From positions 8,440,001 through 8,504,000 of the forward strand of contig JAQISU010001239.1 of the NCBI GenBank assembly GCA_029339505.1: 64,000 bases of DNA, read 5' to 3'. Origin of the DNA: Unio delphinus (Eukaryota; Mollusca; Bivalvia; Unionida; Unionidae). The notes beneath the pieces are model-generated. The model was not told the DNA's origin and did no database searches. It was given only the letters and a program-made list of their open reading frames with translations. Every line of letters starts with the position of its first letter. Within the stretch, counting starts at the first letter, position 1. Of the stretch, positions 1 through 10,850 are shown in pieces. Made by a program: the position numbers and the translations under genes.

Positions 1-678
1 ATACTAGATAGATAGATAATTTAAATTATAGTGAAGCCGGCCACATCCCCATGGGCATTTATGCACCCAATGTGCATTAATTAATTTGGGCGTCATGTCA
101 AACCACTAAATAGTGGTTATTGACATGGATGTAAGCCCCTGAGTGGGTGGGAATGGATCCAACACACACCCACCCTATCAACCAATTGGTGAGCTTGTTA
201 CAAGCGGAGGTGCAATGGCACCAGATAATAGCAAGAGAAAAATAGTCTTCTCATATCGCTATGTTGATGGGCTCTGGACGAGGAAAAGGTGGAAAAAGTC
301 CCGGAGGTCGGCCAGCCGATGTCGTAGATATATGTCGTTTACGCCCTGGAACGCCCTAGCCATACTTATTTCAAATTCAGTCCAGTTTTACTAATGGACA
401 AAAATAATACCAATAACGTGTCAGCCACCAGTGCAATTGAGTTAAATTCTATAAGTTTTGAATTTTCCTAACACTTAACTTCGAATATTGCTAGTACATA
501 GTGTACATAATGTAAGTCCCTAAAAATTTTAAGCTAAAAATGTATATGCGACATATATAGTTGTGTCACTGTTAGGTTGGAATAGCTTGTAAATTTTGAG
601 GCGGTGTTTCGAGAAAATCGTATTAGATTTTCAAAAGAGCTTGTTCAAAGAGGATTCTCTAGCCAATTGAGAACCCTA
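1..678. other. No gene recognised
   Basis: I see no supportable gene here. Short open frames exist (for example 143-394 on the + strand) but carry no recognisable motif. A short frame opening at an ATG near position 393 and ending near 471 may be the worn start of a LINE ORF1, but this is a guess. Confidence 0.4.
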
Positions 679-1705
679 TTAACAAATAAATGGCAGTGAT
701 TGAAAGCCCTTAAAAGAGCTGGTACTCATCGTAAAAAAAGTACCACGCTTTTCCTCAGTCTTCACCAATTTGGCAGCAGTTCTCCCCTCCTCCCGTGTTG
801 TTCTTGGAAAATAAATTCCTTGGCGGGAGGCGATGAAGTTTGCTGCATCAATTAGGTGTTGTAGGGGTCGCTCCTCAAAGGCCTCGTAGTAGTGGTGGGT
901 GAGTATAGTAAGGGCGAATTGCCATTGCTGAAGTCTTGGTGGCGAAGTTTGCAGCGACCTGAAGCCTATGTAGGTTACTGCGGATAAAAACCCAGCTGCT
1001 TTTCCCTTATCCTTCAAGAATTGTTCCAGTCCTAGTTGGCTGCATAACCTCCCCATCAATTCCTCCTTTTTTTCTGGCATTTTCGCCGTTCTCACCGGTG
1101 TCTCCCATTTTTCCTTTGGGTGGTGGTGGTGGTGGTAATTTCCTCAAAATTTGTATCCATGTTTACTGCCAAACCTGACGGATGAGTGGGGGTGGGTGTT
1201 GATAACGTTATCACCCCTTTTTCCCCCTTCCCATTTCCTTTCTCTGTTGGGGGTGGTGGTGGTTGTGGTGATGGTTCTGTTACAGGTCCTATAATTGGTG
1301 ACGTGGTCATCTCCGCCTTCTCCCTTTCAAAGAAAATCACCTGTAGTTGTTGAGACAGCGCTGCTATCTGGTCTTGAAGTACCTTGCTGGAGCCCTCCTG
1401 TACAGCAGATTCCACTGTGGGAGTCTTGGGGCTCGGTTTTTCTTAAACTGCTTGTTGTGGGCTGGGTATGCTGTGGCCCGGTTCGGTTTCCCGCCACCGC
1501 CGTTGTCTGCCTCTATTACACCTGTACTTGGGTTACCCTCTGTAATCCTTATGTTTTTCTTCTTTATCCCATATTAGCAGCAGGGAAGTTCTTTTTCCTG
1601 CTGCTCTAAGGCTCCAATTTGTTGCCTCAAGCATTCCAATGCCAAATATTGCATTGAGGGCTTGCTGTGGGATGATTTCCATCGCTAGCGTGGTCAGTAG
1701 TGCCA
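679..1705 (-). pseudogene. Unrecognised frameshifted protein, possibly transposon ORF1/gag-like
   Basis: Two overlapping reverse-strand frames (1415-1092, then 1095-679) look like one reading frame broken by a frameshift. A further piece rich in Gln and Glu, with coiled-coil character, lies upstream to about 1705. The middle is proline-rich and then threonine-rich (CCACC runs). The last 138 residues are mostly helical and contain a Trp/His-rich segment (QQWQFALTILTHHYY). I do not recognise the family. A coiled coil, a low-complexity linker and a compact basic end would fit an ORF1 or gag protein of a retroelement, which also fits the LINE remnant immediately downstream. It could equally be an unrelated repeat. 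The function is unknown. Confidence 0.3.
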
Positions 1706-1729
1706 TGTTGCTTCTTGATTCGTTCGCTG

Positions 1730-3895
1730 CAGATGTCGTACGGGATACTAAATGACCTTCACGATCTGGGTCAAAAAGGCCGTCTGCCCTCTTTCATCTC
1801 AAATATTCTCTCCGACAGAGAATTCAAAGTACGAGTGGGCTCTATTTTATCCGTGATGCTATTTAATATCAAAATGAATAGCATCACCAAGTGTTTAGCC
1901 CCCGGTGTTGATTACTCATTATACATAGATGACCTTTTAATTTGTTATCGATCAAAGCACATACCTACAATTTAAAGTCAACTCCATTAAAATATCAACA
2001 ATGTCCAAAATTGGGCCAGTACTAACGTTTTTAAAGTTTCAAAATCGAAAACAATATGCATGCACTTCTGTCAGTTGCGACGATATCATGATGACCCTAA
2101 ACTCACGCTGAACGGAACACTTATTCCAGTGTGGAGGAAACAAAGTTTTTGGGTATTATCTTCGAGAGAAAACTGACCTTTATTCCACACATCAAGCATT
2201 TCGAAAGCCAAATGCTTGAAAGCTTTAGATCTACTTAAAGTAGTTGCACACACTGACTGGGGTGCTGATAAAAAAAGTCATCCTCAATTTGTATAGAACA
2301 TTTATCCGCTCCAAACTAGACTATCGATGCGTTGTTTATGGCTGAGCTAGGAAGTCGTATTTGAAAATGCTTGACACAATTGATCAACAGGGAATACGAC
2401 TCGCCCTGGGAGCATTTAAGACATCTCCATGTGAAAGCCTTCTCGTGGAAACAAATGAAGCACCTTAATGACATCGCAGAGAAATGCTTTCTGCACAGTA
2501 CGTTCTCAAATTAAGATCAAACACTCTGAACCCTGCTTTTGCAGCTGTTTTTCAACCGAAATACAAAACTGTATACGAAAACAAACCAAATGTCATGCCT
2601 TCATTTGGTATCAGAATATCATTCAGTCTTGACAATATCAAAATTAATCTCTCTACAGTTCCGAAAACATTTGTCCCGGAAACACCACCCTGGCTCCTCA
2701 AGCAACACAAAGTGCCTATTAGGCAAGTACACGATGGGACAAAAGCTGAAACAAACCCTTCCATCTTCCAGAACTCGTATCATGAACTCCTCACGGAATT
2801 TAAAAACTACATAAAAATTTATACTGATGGATCAAAGGATGAGGAAAAGGCTGCTGCAGCCTTCGCTAGTGGTAAATACATAACAAACGTTCGTTTGCCA
2901 AACGATGCGTCCATTTTTCCAGCAGAAATCAGAGCAATAGACCTTGCTTTACAATTATTTATTTAACGTATTTTAAATAGTATTATCTCCTGTGACTCAC
3001 TATCAGTGCTTCAGTCAATAAACAATTGAAAACAGGAGAACCCATTATTAACCAATCTCCTTGTCAAAAAAACCGAGGTTAGTATCTTGTACAATATAGA
3101 ATACTGTTGGTTACCTATCCATATTGGTATTAAAGGTAACGAAGAAGCAGATCGGGCTGCTAAAATGGCTCGATCCCAAGAACCATCTGATTTTAAATTA
3201 CCGTTTACTGCTTTAAAACCTCGTATAAAAAGTACCAACGCCAGAAATGGCAGGCATCATGGAATGATGCAGTGAATAACAAACTTCACGCCATCAAACC
3301 AACACTGGAAGAATAGACTCCTTCCTATAGAACTATCCGTAGGGAGGAGGTTGTCATTGCAAGAATCAGAAATTGTCATTCATACATAACCCACTCTCGC
3401 ATACTAAAAGGTGAAGATCCACCAGAGTGTCTTTCTTGCAATGAATCATTCACTGTTAAGCACTTTATGTCCGAGTGTTCCGACCTGCAACCTACGCATG
3501 ATAGCTATTATAATGTACATGACATGAAGAAATTTTTTAATACTGTACATATCACTTGTATTTTAGATTTCCTGAAGGAAGTAAATCTTTATTTTAAACT
3601 ATAACTTGTATGCCATTACTTAGAGCAGTTTTATCAAATGTAAATACCGCCTCTAATTTTCAACATCTTTTCGACTGTACTCGTCAACATCCACTATTTT
3701 CATCTCCCGTTGATTGGTAAGCTTCATATTTTACTGTTACTAACATATTACCATTTTATGTTGAATATTTGGTGTTTGATATCTCTGGTCGATATTAAAC
3801 CTCTTAGTATTTTTAAACGTCTATAAATACAACCGATTGTATGGTGCTAAATAGCCTAAAAGTGCTGGTGCGCCGTTAAAAAACAATCAATAAAT
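1730..3895 (+). pseudogene. LINE copy A: RT, RNase H and 3' end of a non-LTR retrotransposon
   Basis: This is a 5'-truncated, decayed copy of a jockey/Nimb-type LINE whose ORF2 ends in an RNase H domain. Reverse-transcriptase residues are readable from about 1733, including the catalytic-box region with YIDDLL near 1920. A piece of the fingers/palm before it is deleted relative to copy C. RNase H follows from about 2810: the first Asp in IYTDGSK, the Glu in AEIRAIDLAL, and the terminal GNEEADRAAK block near 3135. A Cys/His tail (about 3430-3480) and a 3' UTR with the phrase CTAAATAGCCTAAAAGTGCT end in an AATC-type tail at 3880-3905. Stops and shifts in every domain mean it is dead. Copies B (35.6 kb) and C (41.5-46.0 kb) are the same family. 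Confidence 0.85.
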
Positions 3896-4899
3896 CAATC
3901 AATCATACAGATATAATTTCCGTATCCTTGAACTACAAATGACACGGTGATGTATAACAGCACGTAATGATGTTATGTACTGTAAACTTGAGCTGATTGT
4001 ATACAAATTATATTATCGGGACTGCTGCGCAAAGTGACAATCAGGTTTAGAAGTGAATTTGGGTCTGACAATAATAGTATAATATTTAACGTAACCTCTT
4101 CTCTTACTTAATACATGCAACATTATTATTGCGAATAAGTTACACGTAAACTATACAACAGACTACAACATTGAATTATTCGACACAAGTCATAATTACG
4201 TCAAACGAACAAGATAAATATGTTATTAAAACAGTTTATATCCTATAATACAAGTAGAAACAATATTTAACTCACACCGTTATACCTGGAGATCGCGCGT
4301 CATAAACTGGACTGCTCATTGACACGACTATTCTAAAAGTGATGTTTTACTCTAATGATGATGTAATATATACACATGTCATATAGCCATATATTGCTTG
4401 TACGTTCAAGGTATATCGGTTTTTCCATAGTAAGCATTTTCTCGTGCAGCTTCAGATGAACCGAACTCATCATTTCAAAATAATAAACGATATACATAAA
4501 ACACCCTAGGGGACTGCTGTACACAGAACAAAACCTCAGTACTATTATTTAATCAAAAAAAGAACTAAATAAAAAATATATTCAATTCCGTGAAAAGTAG
4601 GATCTCATCATGCCATAGATATGCTGCAGCCATATATATAGTTTTGCATGCCGACAAATGAAGATACATATGTTCTAGTTGCATCAATTCTCAATGTTAT
4701 CATTTGTAGATGTAAAGCTACATATTGTGATTATTCCCAGATCCTGAGTTCGCCTAATTATCTCTAATTTCATCAGCAGAAGGTATATGCATGGAATGCC
4801 TGCCACATTATCAGGGACTTTGTCCTGCCATCATATACTTCTGCAGCACACGTGAAAATAGTACAGCTTCTTGGCATAGCGTCTGTACTTAGTCGATAG
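3896..4899. other. No gene recognised
   Basis: This is AT-rich sequence with no convincing coding frame on either strand. A 63-codon frame at 4333-4524 has no family features. Confidence 0.5.
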
Positions 4900-5860
4900 T
4901 TTACACGCTTACAACAAGGTGATCCATACATTGGTTTCGAAGACCTTCAATGGCGCTTACAGACGGATGCCTTTGCGCTCCCATATTTGTATATTTTGTC
5001 TGCCAATGGTCAAACTCGCTTTGGCAATTTTGGCGTTGATTTTATCATCCATGTGGACTGATCATGAAAGTGTACTGTCGTGGTGGGTAAATGTGTTAAC
5101 TGCCTGGATGGGTTGTCCATTCACTGTGATTGTAGACTCTTTGTAAGGTTTTCTGTATGTCTTGGTTGGTTTATTATTTATGTCGTCTGCATACTGGTTG
5201 TGAGACATGGTCCATACGGTGCTGAATATCAGACTCTAGTTAGGCATTTAGGGAACAGTTAGCGACAAATGGGATATCATGATAAGTCACTACCTGTACA
5301 TTTGTCTTTGCACGAGGTCTCGTCAGATCAAAGAGCTCGCCATGAGTCCTGAATTTTACATTGGTCTTAGCGTCATAGTCACAAAATACATCAGTGAACA
5401 TGCAGAGAAAATGACACAGCCTTGATGGACTCCATTGGTGACAACGATTGGTTCAGATGACTCACATCATCCACAGAGCAAACAATCATATCATTCTTAA
5501 AGTCTTATCATTGGATTTAATATCTCTGAACATCCAATATTTTCCATGATCTTCCAAAGGCTGATGCGACTGTGTCAACGGAGTTTCTAAGGTCGACGCA
5601 TATATTGTACAGGTTAAAGTTCCAATATAGGAATTTCTTCTTGAATTGATGAGCTCCAAACACCATGTCTGTTGTCCAGGGCCCATTCCGAAATTACACT
5701 GACACTTAGGTAAGAACACTCGAACGACGGCGATTGAGCATACGTCTTGAGAGTATTTGGCTGACTCTTGATAGCATGAATATTCCAAGATGGTTTTGGC
5801 AGAATTGTATATTGCATTTGTGTTGGTACAAGTAGATGGTGGAGATATCATTGTATTCCT
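4900..5860 (-). pseudogene. Reverse transcriptase fragment of a second LINE type
   Basis: Read on the - strand, the region from 5860 down to about 4900 carries scattered reverse-transcriptase landmarks in shifting frames. A segment resembling the ...LWKI...FGCP...QFH block lies at 5600-5500. A clear VTNGVHQGC motif (the usual GV.QGC box before the catalytic palm) lies near 5440. A tail resembling the thumb/connection region follows. The order and spacing fit RTE/jockey-like non-LTR retrotransposons and differ from the RNase H LINE of copies A-C. Many stops and indels are present. It lies antisense to copy A and immediately left of element 1, so it was probably part of the landing site. Confidence 0.6.
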
Positions 5861-6069
5861 ATGACATAATTCCGTGAGTCCATATTAACTGGAAGAGTTC
5901 AATTAGTTTTTGTGCATTGTGTATGCCTCCGAATGTAGCTGAGTTCACATTTAAAACGCGTAGTGGTGAGTTAGAAAATCACGTAGCAATTATTCCACAT
6001 ACATACTAAACATGTAAAGAGGCTCGACAACGTTTGAGAAATACGATTCCTGGAATCAAAATGGTGTTA

Positions 6070-6074
6070 CAAAA
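6070..6074. repeat. Possible target-site duplication, left
   Basis: The five bases CAAAA directly abut the outer end of the left inverted repeat. The same five abut the right end at 21867-21871. Polintons usually make 6-bp duplications, and CAAAA is low-complexity, so this is only suggestive. Confidence 0.45.
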
Positions 6075-6344
6075 AGCAGCAGTGGAAAAGAACCCTACAA
6101 CTTTTTCCGACAAAACTGATTGAAGCCTCAAAACGGAAAATAGAGCCTTCCTGCGAATCTCATATTTTAACCAAAAAAATAATAAGTCTCCATTTAGCAA
6201 ACGGAGACTTATCGATTTTTCAATCATTGGGGTCGCACCGATGTTGTCATCGCCCCCTCTGCTGCTACAGGTTAACAAAAATCATAAATGATTTTTCACA
6301 AGGGGTTTTACGATTTCAACCGAATATTTGATCAAGTCGGATAC
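6075..6344 (+). repeat. Left terminal inverted repeat of element 1
   Basis: The reverse complement of this stretch matches 21598-21866. Landmarks include the block with GCAGCAGAGGGGGCGATGAC and the hairpin AAAATCATTTATGATTTT. The inner ~40 bp correspond to the last codons of the packaging ATPase on the right side, so the left repeat carries a fragment of that gene. Similarity fades in the outermost 20 bp except for the terminal AGCAGCAG. Confidence 0.92.
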
Positions 6345-6427
6345 AAAAATCATTTAACATGAAAATCACTTATGATGAAAGTCCTTAGGACGGAAATCCT
6401 TTCAGGATCTCACAAACAGACTAATCG

Positions 6428-7728
6428 CTAACACTCGTCTTGTAGATCAATCAAATTTTTTGATTGGTCAGTGAGTCTAAAATTAATTCTCGTTAGCGAA
6501 TTATTATGGCATCGCATATAGACAGGATTAACTGGGTTTTCAATAATTAGGAATCCTGGAGGAGCTGTTGATGCAAACGAATAAAGAATATATCCTTGCT
6601 GTGCTTGATTTGATTGCTCTAGATTAATTTGATAGCTTCCTTCAATTGCATCACATACTAAATTGAGCGCAATCACTGCTGAAATATTTACATTGTGCGG
6701 GGCAATATGCCTACCGCCGCCATCTGGGTCATTATTATATTTGAGGATAATTGAATCTTGTACTTGTAATACCTTGATAACATTTCTAACATATTCTTTT
6801 AGTTTATCAGCGTTATATCCAGTAAACTTGAAATTATGTAGATCGGCTTCTGTGACATTGTAACCGTTTAGGAATCGTTGTTTATTGTTGCTGTTGTCAT
6901 TAATTATTGTTTGAATAATTAGTTCATTGATATATTCCATGTCAGATACAAGCTGATCTAATATTTCAACGAGTTTTCGCGATTTTGTTTGCCGTAGTTG
7001 TTCTAGTTGTGGTTCATGTAATTGATTAATTTCATTAAAATAACCAGTGATGTCAGTTAGCGTAAATGAAATAGTAATAGATGCGTCGGCTGTTCTTTTA
7101 ATGATAAAATCCCATTGCAATGTGTTTTTGTTGGTAAATATAAATCTATCGGCGATTTTTACTTTTCTTATATCAGATAAATCATCTCGATATACGGGAT
7201 TGATTTCATGATATGATTGCACGTTTGTGGTTAAGTCGGCGGTTCCGGGTGGTTTTTCAGGCCATCCTAACACTAATCTTAACGAGCTGTTATAGATATC
7301 CACGGCATACTCAGGGGAGTTTATTTCGATCGACGAAGAGAGCGTCGGTTCATGAACTTTAATAGCTATGCTTGATTCTTTTCCAGTGCTTGATTCTTTT
7401 CCAGTGATTGATTTTATTCTACGCTGAATTTCAGCATCGATTTGCTCAATTTGGTACGACCCAGCTGGTAACGAAATAACGTTCCAGTCTGGGGTGCCAT
7501 CGGGTTTATTCTTATATGAGAACACCAGTGCGTTATTCGGTTGCCGACTGCCAAATGCAACCGATCTGATATTAGGTCAGCTATGATATACTCGTAATTT
7601 TGCCAGCGCACTGGAATCGGAGAAGGGAAGTTCACTCCGAATTTCGGATCCGTTGATTTTATTGATATCATGCTTGTTCGTAACGGAGTGGTATTCTCAG
7701 CGATTCGTTGAAGCAGTTCGAGTGACAT
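6428..7728 (-). pseudogene. Fibre-like/minor structural protein, one frameshift
   Basis: This is a long protein (about 430 codons) encoded in two frames. The N-terminal part runs from the ATG at 7728 and the rest from about 7525 to the stop at 6428, so one indel lies near 7520-7530. The first third has LPAGSYQIEQI, a pattern seen in a Polinton structural protein of unknown role. The last third ends with beta-rich text including RINFRLTDQ. A tandem 18-bp repeat near 7370-7405 duplicates the residues TGKESS. Its start overlaps the end of the upstream membrane-protein gene by 32 bp, suggesting co-transcription. A decayed homologue sits in element 2 at 27.1-27.6 kb, with the shared phrases CDA..GSYQ and VY.....NN.LT. 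Fibre or minor capsid is the best guess; the family name is uncertain. Confidence 0.7.
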
Positions 7729-8219
7729 TATTGTTAACGCTGTCTTCAATTTCCAATTTCAACATCGCGGAGTTATACAACTGGGTCATCGTGGAAACTC
7801 CAGAATCGGATATGAACGAATTATCTATCGACAGCGAGATCAACTCGGATAATTTCGAGTACGCGTCAAATACCACCCGGTACAGAGCTGTATAATCGGC
7901 GAGTTTTTTCTGAGAACACGATGATAACCTTTTAGTTATCGCGGTGGCGATTGCCGCGATTGTTGTTGCCGCGGAGATAGCGATTGGAACTGGAATCGGA
8001 GCCATCATGGTCACCGTCGACAAAATAACCCCGGCGCTGGCCATCACACCGGACACCGAGTACACGGTGATGTCGATGATTGTTACGCTGCGTCGATATT
8101 TTTTTTTCACGATAGCGCTCAGAAAGTGATTTTAAGTTCGCGGAAAATTCTTTCACGGTATCATATCGATATCGATGCGATTGTGATACGTCTGGGGTTA
8201 TTGATTTCATCGATGTCAT
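7697..8219 (-). pseudogene. Membrane protein of Polinton type, frameshifted
   Basis: This is a protein of about 170 residues split by one indel in a run of eight T (about 8100-8107). The N-terminal part reads from the ATG at 8219 and contains a basic YREKK-like segment. The remainder starts KYRRS and has a long hydrophobic stretch of Ala, Ile, Val and Gly with Pro (two likely membrane helices, about 7985-8060), then a charged, helical C-terminus. A short basic head, a glycine/alanine-rich double hydrophobic segment and a helical tail are seen in Polinton proteins presumed to sit in membranes. A worn homologue lies at 31.7-31.9 kb in element 2. A CAATTGAAAA box lies about 22 bp upstream of the start. 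Confidence 0.65.
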
Positions 8220-8241
8220 TACTATTTTAAACCCGCTAATG

Positions 8242-8251
8242 TTTTCAATTG
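8242..8251 (-). promoter_or_regulatory. CAATTGAAAA box before the membrane-protein gene
   Basis: On the - strand this reads CAATTGAAAA, about 22 bp before the start at 8219. Variants occur at similar distance before three other genes of element 1, so it may be a shared promoter element. Confidence 0.4.
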
Positions 8252-8305
8252 TTCGCCGTTGTTAATGGGCCAGGGGCTGGCTAGGTGGAAGGGGAATTGT
8301 GGGGT

Positions 8306-8611
8306 CTATAAAGTAGTTTCAGTCGGAAAATTATCTACAAGTTCTGAACACCAGGTAATTTTTGCTCTAATGAGGGAGCTATCAACCGCGATGAAGCCAA
8401 AGGTTTGTCTGCGATCCTTGATAATTAACGTCGCGGTGCCACCAGAGTAGGTTTTATTACCGTCCACGATGATATTAAATTGACGGTCAGAGATCCACGT
8501 TAGCCTGTAGATACCATTGATCGCCGCTTCGGCCTCCTCCCAAATACCGACGGATAATGTATGATTACTGGTTTTTATCCAATCCATGATTCTATATCTG
8601 GCCGTATACAC
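8306..8611 (-). CDS. Hypothetical protein of element 1 (101 aa)
   Basis: This is an intact frame of 101 codons between the membrane-protein and repeat-protein genes. It is rich in Trp, Thr and beta-branched residues, with a central beta-like segment (RQFNIIVDGNKTYSGGTATL), and has no signal peptide or membrane segment. The pattern of short strands suggests a small beta-sandwich, possibly a virion decoration or fibre part, but I do not recognise the family. It keeps the gene polarity and spacing of its neighbours, which supports it as a real gene. Confidence 0.6.
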   Translation of the reverse strand: MYTARYRIMDWIKTSNHTLSVGIWEEAEAAINGIYRLTWISDRQFNIIVDGNKTYSGGTATLIIKDRRQTFGFIAVDSSLIRAKITWCSELVDNFPTETTL

Positions 8612-8662
8612 GATATTTTTAACGCCTGCGTGTGGATGCGGAATATTTACCTTTTTAAAATT

Positions 8663-10351
8663 TTATTTTAGTCTAAAAATATCATTGTGAATATCGAGAT
8701 AAGATGTCTTGATTTCGTCAGTATTCATTATCCTCACCACTTCCTTGTTTAAAAAGAATGAAATCAGAAGGTTTTTGATTCCAAGTCGTGCTTGTTCTTT
8801 AATATGTCGGTCGATGTCAGAAAATTTCATCGTCATATCTTGGGTTTTACTACCTTCAAAGAACTTATTAACAATTTCTCTGGTGGGCTTTTGTTCGTCA
8901 ATAGCGCTTTTAATTTCAGCGAGAGTCATGACATCCACAAGTGGGATTCCGAAAAACTTACCAACGACGTTGTTAATGGGTTTTTGTACCCTTTCAAAAT
9001 TTTCTTTTAGTTTAAGAATGTCATTGTAAATATCGAGATAATTTGCCTTGATTTCGGCAGCCGTCATTATCTCCCCCTTCTCCATGTTAATAAAGAATGG
9101 AATCAGAGCCCTTCTGATTTCAAGCTGTGTTTTGTCTTTAAAATACCGGTCGATGTAAGAAAATTTTGTCGTGATATACTGGGGGTTACTGCCCTCAAAG
9201 CTGCCCTCAAAGAACGTATTAACAATTTCGCTGGTGAGCTTTTGTTCGTCAATAGCTTTTTTAATTTCAGCGAGGGTCGGGCCTGTCAGAGATGTGGTTT
9301 CAGATTCACGTGTTTTTCCCAAAAAATTATCCACGATGGTATTAAGTGTTGCTTGTCTCACCATAAACATATTAATATCTTTGAGAGTAGTCATCGTAGA
9401 TGTAGTCGTGGCACCGAAGAAATTATTAGCGACGTAGGCATTGTGAGTATGCTTGCCAATAAAGTCGCTAATTTCAGCGAGGGTCGGGCCTGTTAGAGAT
9501 GTGGTTTCAGATTAACGTGTTCTCCCTAAAAAGTTATCCACGATGGTATTAAGTGTTGCCTGTCTCACCATAAACATATTAATATCGTTAAGAGTCATCG
9601 TAGATGTAGCCGGGACGCCGAAGAAATTATTAGCGACGTAGGCATTGTGAGTATGCCTGATAATAAACTCGCTAATTTCAGCGAGAGTCGAGTCTGCCAC
9701 AGGTGGGGATCCAAAAAACTTACTAGCGACATCGTTAGTGGGTTTTTGTACCTTTTCAAAATTTTCTATTAGTTTAGAAATATCCGTGTAAATATCGAGA
9801 TAATTTGCCTTGATTTCGGTAGCCGTCATTATCCTCCCCCTCTCGGTGTTAAAAAAGAATAAATTCAGAAGGTCTTTGATTTCAGCGAGAGTCATGCCAA
9901 GCACAAGCGGGTTTCCAAAGACTTTATGTACAACATTTTTGCGAAAAGTATTATAACCTCGTATATAATCATCCAGATCACGGCCGTGGGCGTCAATCGC
10001 GTCGGTGATCGTAGACACCAGTGCGCCTGGTTTAAATCGTCCGTCGCTGGAATACAGCGCAATAGAGTTTTCAGCGGCATCGCTCTGCTATATCAAAATG
10101 TCATCCGCGGATATATTACTGGTTTTAAGTCGTCCGCCGCTGGAATACAGCGTAATAGAGTTTTCAGTGGCATCTCTCTGCCGTATCAAAATGTCATCCG
10201 CGGATATATTACTGGATTTCAATTTACCCTGGCGATCTTGAAATACAACTATTTCGTTCGGGTCAACACTTGCTAAATTTAACGTCTCGGCGATTTCATC
10301 TTCAATTATTTTTTTTACATCCTCGATAGAACCCTCGGCTGGTTTCGACAT
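8663..10351 (-). pseudogene. Repeat protein of element 1 with MTLAEIK units, two nonsense codons
   Basis: One continuous reading frame runs from the ATG at 10351 (or an upstream non-ATG start at 10408) to the stop at 8663, about 560 codons, interrupted by TAG at 10090-10088 and TAA at 9514-9512. At least two repeat types are visible. One is a ~35-residue N-terminal repeat containing SSNISADDILI. The other is a longer unit with VV.KFFG.P, then MTLAEIK, then a helical block ending NYLDIYND. One unit near 9240-9680 is duplicated almost exactly, and the TAA replaces a Glu codon in one of the two copies. The protein is helical, acidic to neutral and without membrane segments. Function unknown. Length and repetition suggest a virion or tegument-like scaffold, but that is a guess. 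Confidence 0.65.
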
Positions 10352-10401
10352 TGACAGAGATCGTCCCCAAATATCAATCACTATTGTTAGCGCAACTTGT
10401 A

Positions 10402-10411
10402 TTTTCAATTT
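10402..10411 (-). promoter_or_regulatory. AAATTGAAAA box before the repeat-protein gene
   Basis: This is a variant of the CAATTGAAAA box, about 50 bp before the ATG at 10351. The spacing is longer than for the other copies, so support is weaker. Confidence 0.25.
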
Positions 10412-10479
10412 ATTGATTCTCTAAAATTAACTTGCAATTTCACACTCGTGTATTCATTTACAACCAGATGAGGTGGTTT

Positions 10480-10830
10480 CTATGACGATGAAATCTCCAC
10501 GAGGACATTTAATACTTCACGGCCGCATATTGGTGGATCATTTAATTGTTGTGTTGGCAGCGTGGAATAAAAATTCGGAATTGAGTGATTTGATATATAC
10601 CGCATAAACTCGCTCGGTGGGTCTAGCCCATATGAATCGAAATAAACAATCCCACGTGGATCAATCGCGTATGCAACCCAGTGAGTTCCCGATCCGTTAC
10701 TGTTATCAAGATTGATGATACCGGTTTCAACGCGTTTAGGTTTTCTCGGCAATTGATCTATCATAAAAACCCCTCTGAAGTTTTTTATCGCTAGTTTTTT
10801 AGCAGCATCAATTAAATCAAAATTGGACAT
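10480..10830 (-). CDS. Adenain-type cysteine protease (virion maturation)
   Basis: This resembles the adenovirus/Polinton cysteine protease that cleaves capsid precursors during maturation. I chose the ATG at 10830, which opens MSNFDLI, because such proteases start with a similar motif; the frame also stays open 66 bp further upstream. Catalytic positions are present in the right order: His in THWVAY, Asp in YFDSYG, Gln in TQQLND, and the nucleophile Cys in PPICG, with seven residues from Gln to Cys as in adenain. At 116 residues it is shorter than adenain (about 200) but close to minimal Polinton proteases. The C-terminus after ICG is short, so an end-truncation is possible. It follows the pX-like gene by 20 bp. 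The element 2 remnant at 29.9-30.2 kb has lost the His. Confidence 0.85.
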   Translation of the reverse strand: MSNFDLIDAAKKLAIKNFRGVFMIDQLPRKPKRVETGIINLDNSNGSGTHWVAYAIDPRGIVYFDSYGLDPPSEFMRYISNHSIPNFYSTLPTQQLNDPPICGREVLNVLVEISSS

Positions 10831-10850
10831 GGGAAGAATTGGGCTTTCAA

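Noticed and set aside
8709..9496. Several + strand frames of 70-106 codons
   Set aside because: Antisense shadows of the repeat protein; they repeat because the gene does.
10480..10540. Protease seemed to lack its catalytic Cys because the residue four after ICG is Val
   Set aside because: In adenain the nucleophile is the Cys directly before Gly in the CG pair, which is present here with the Gln seven residues before it.
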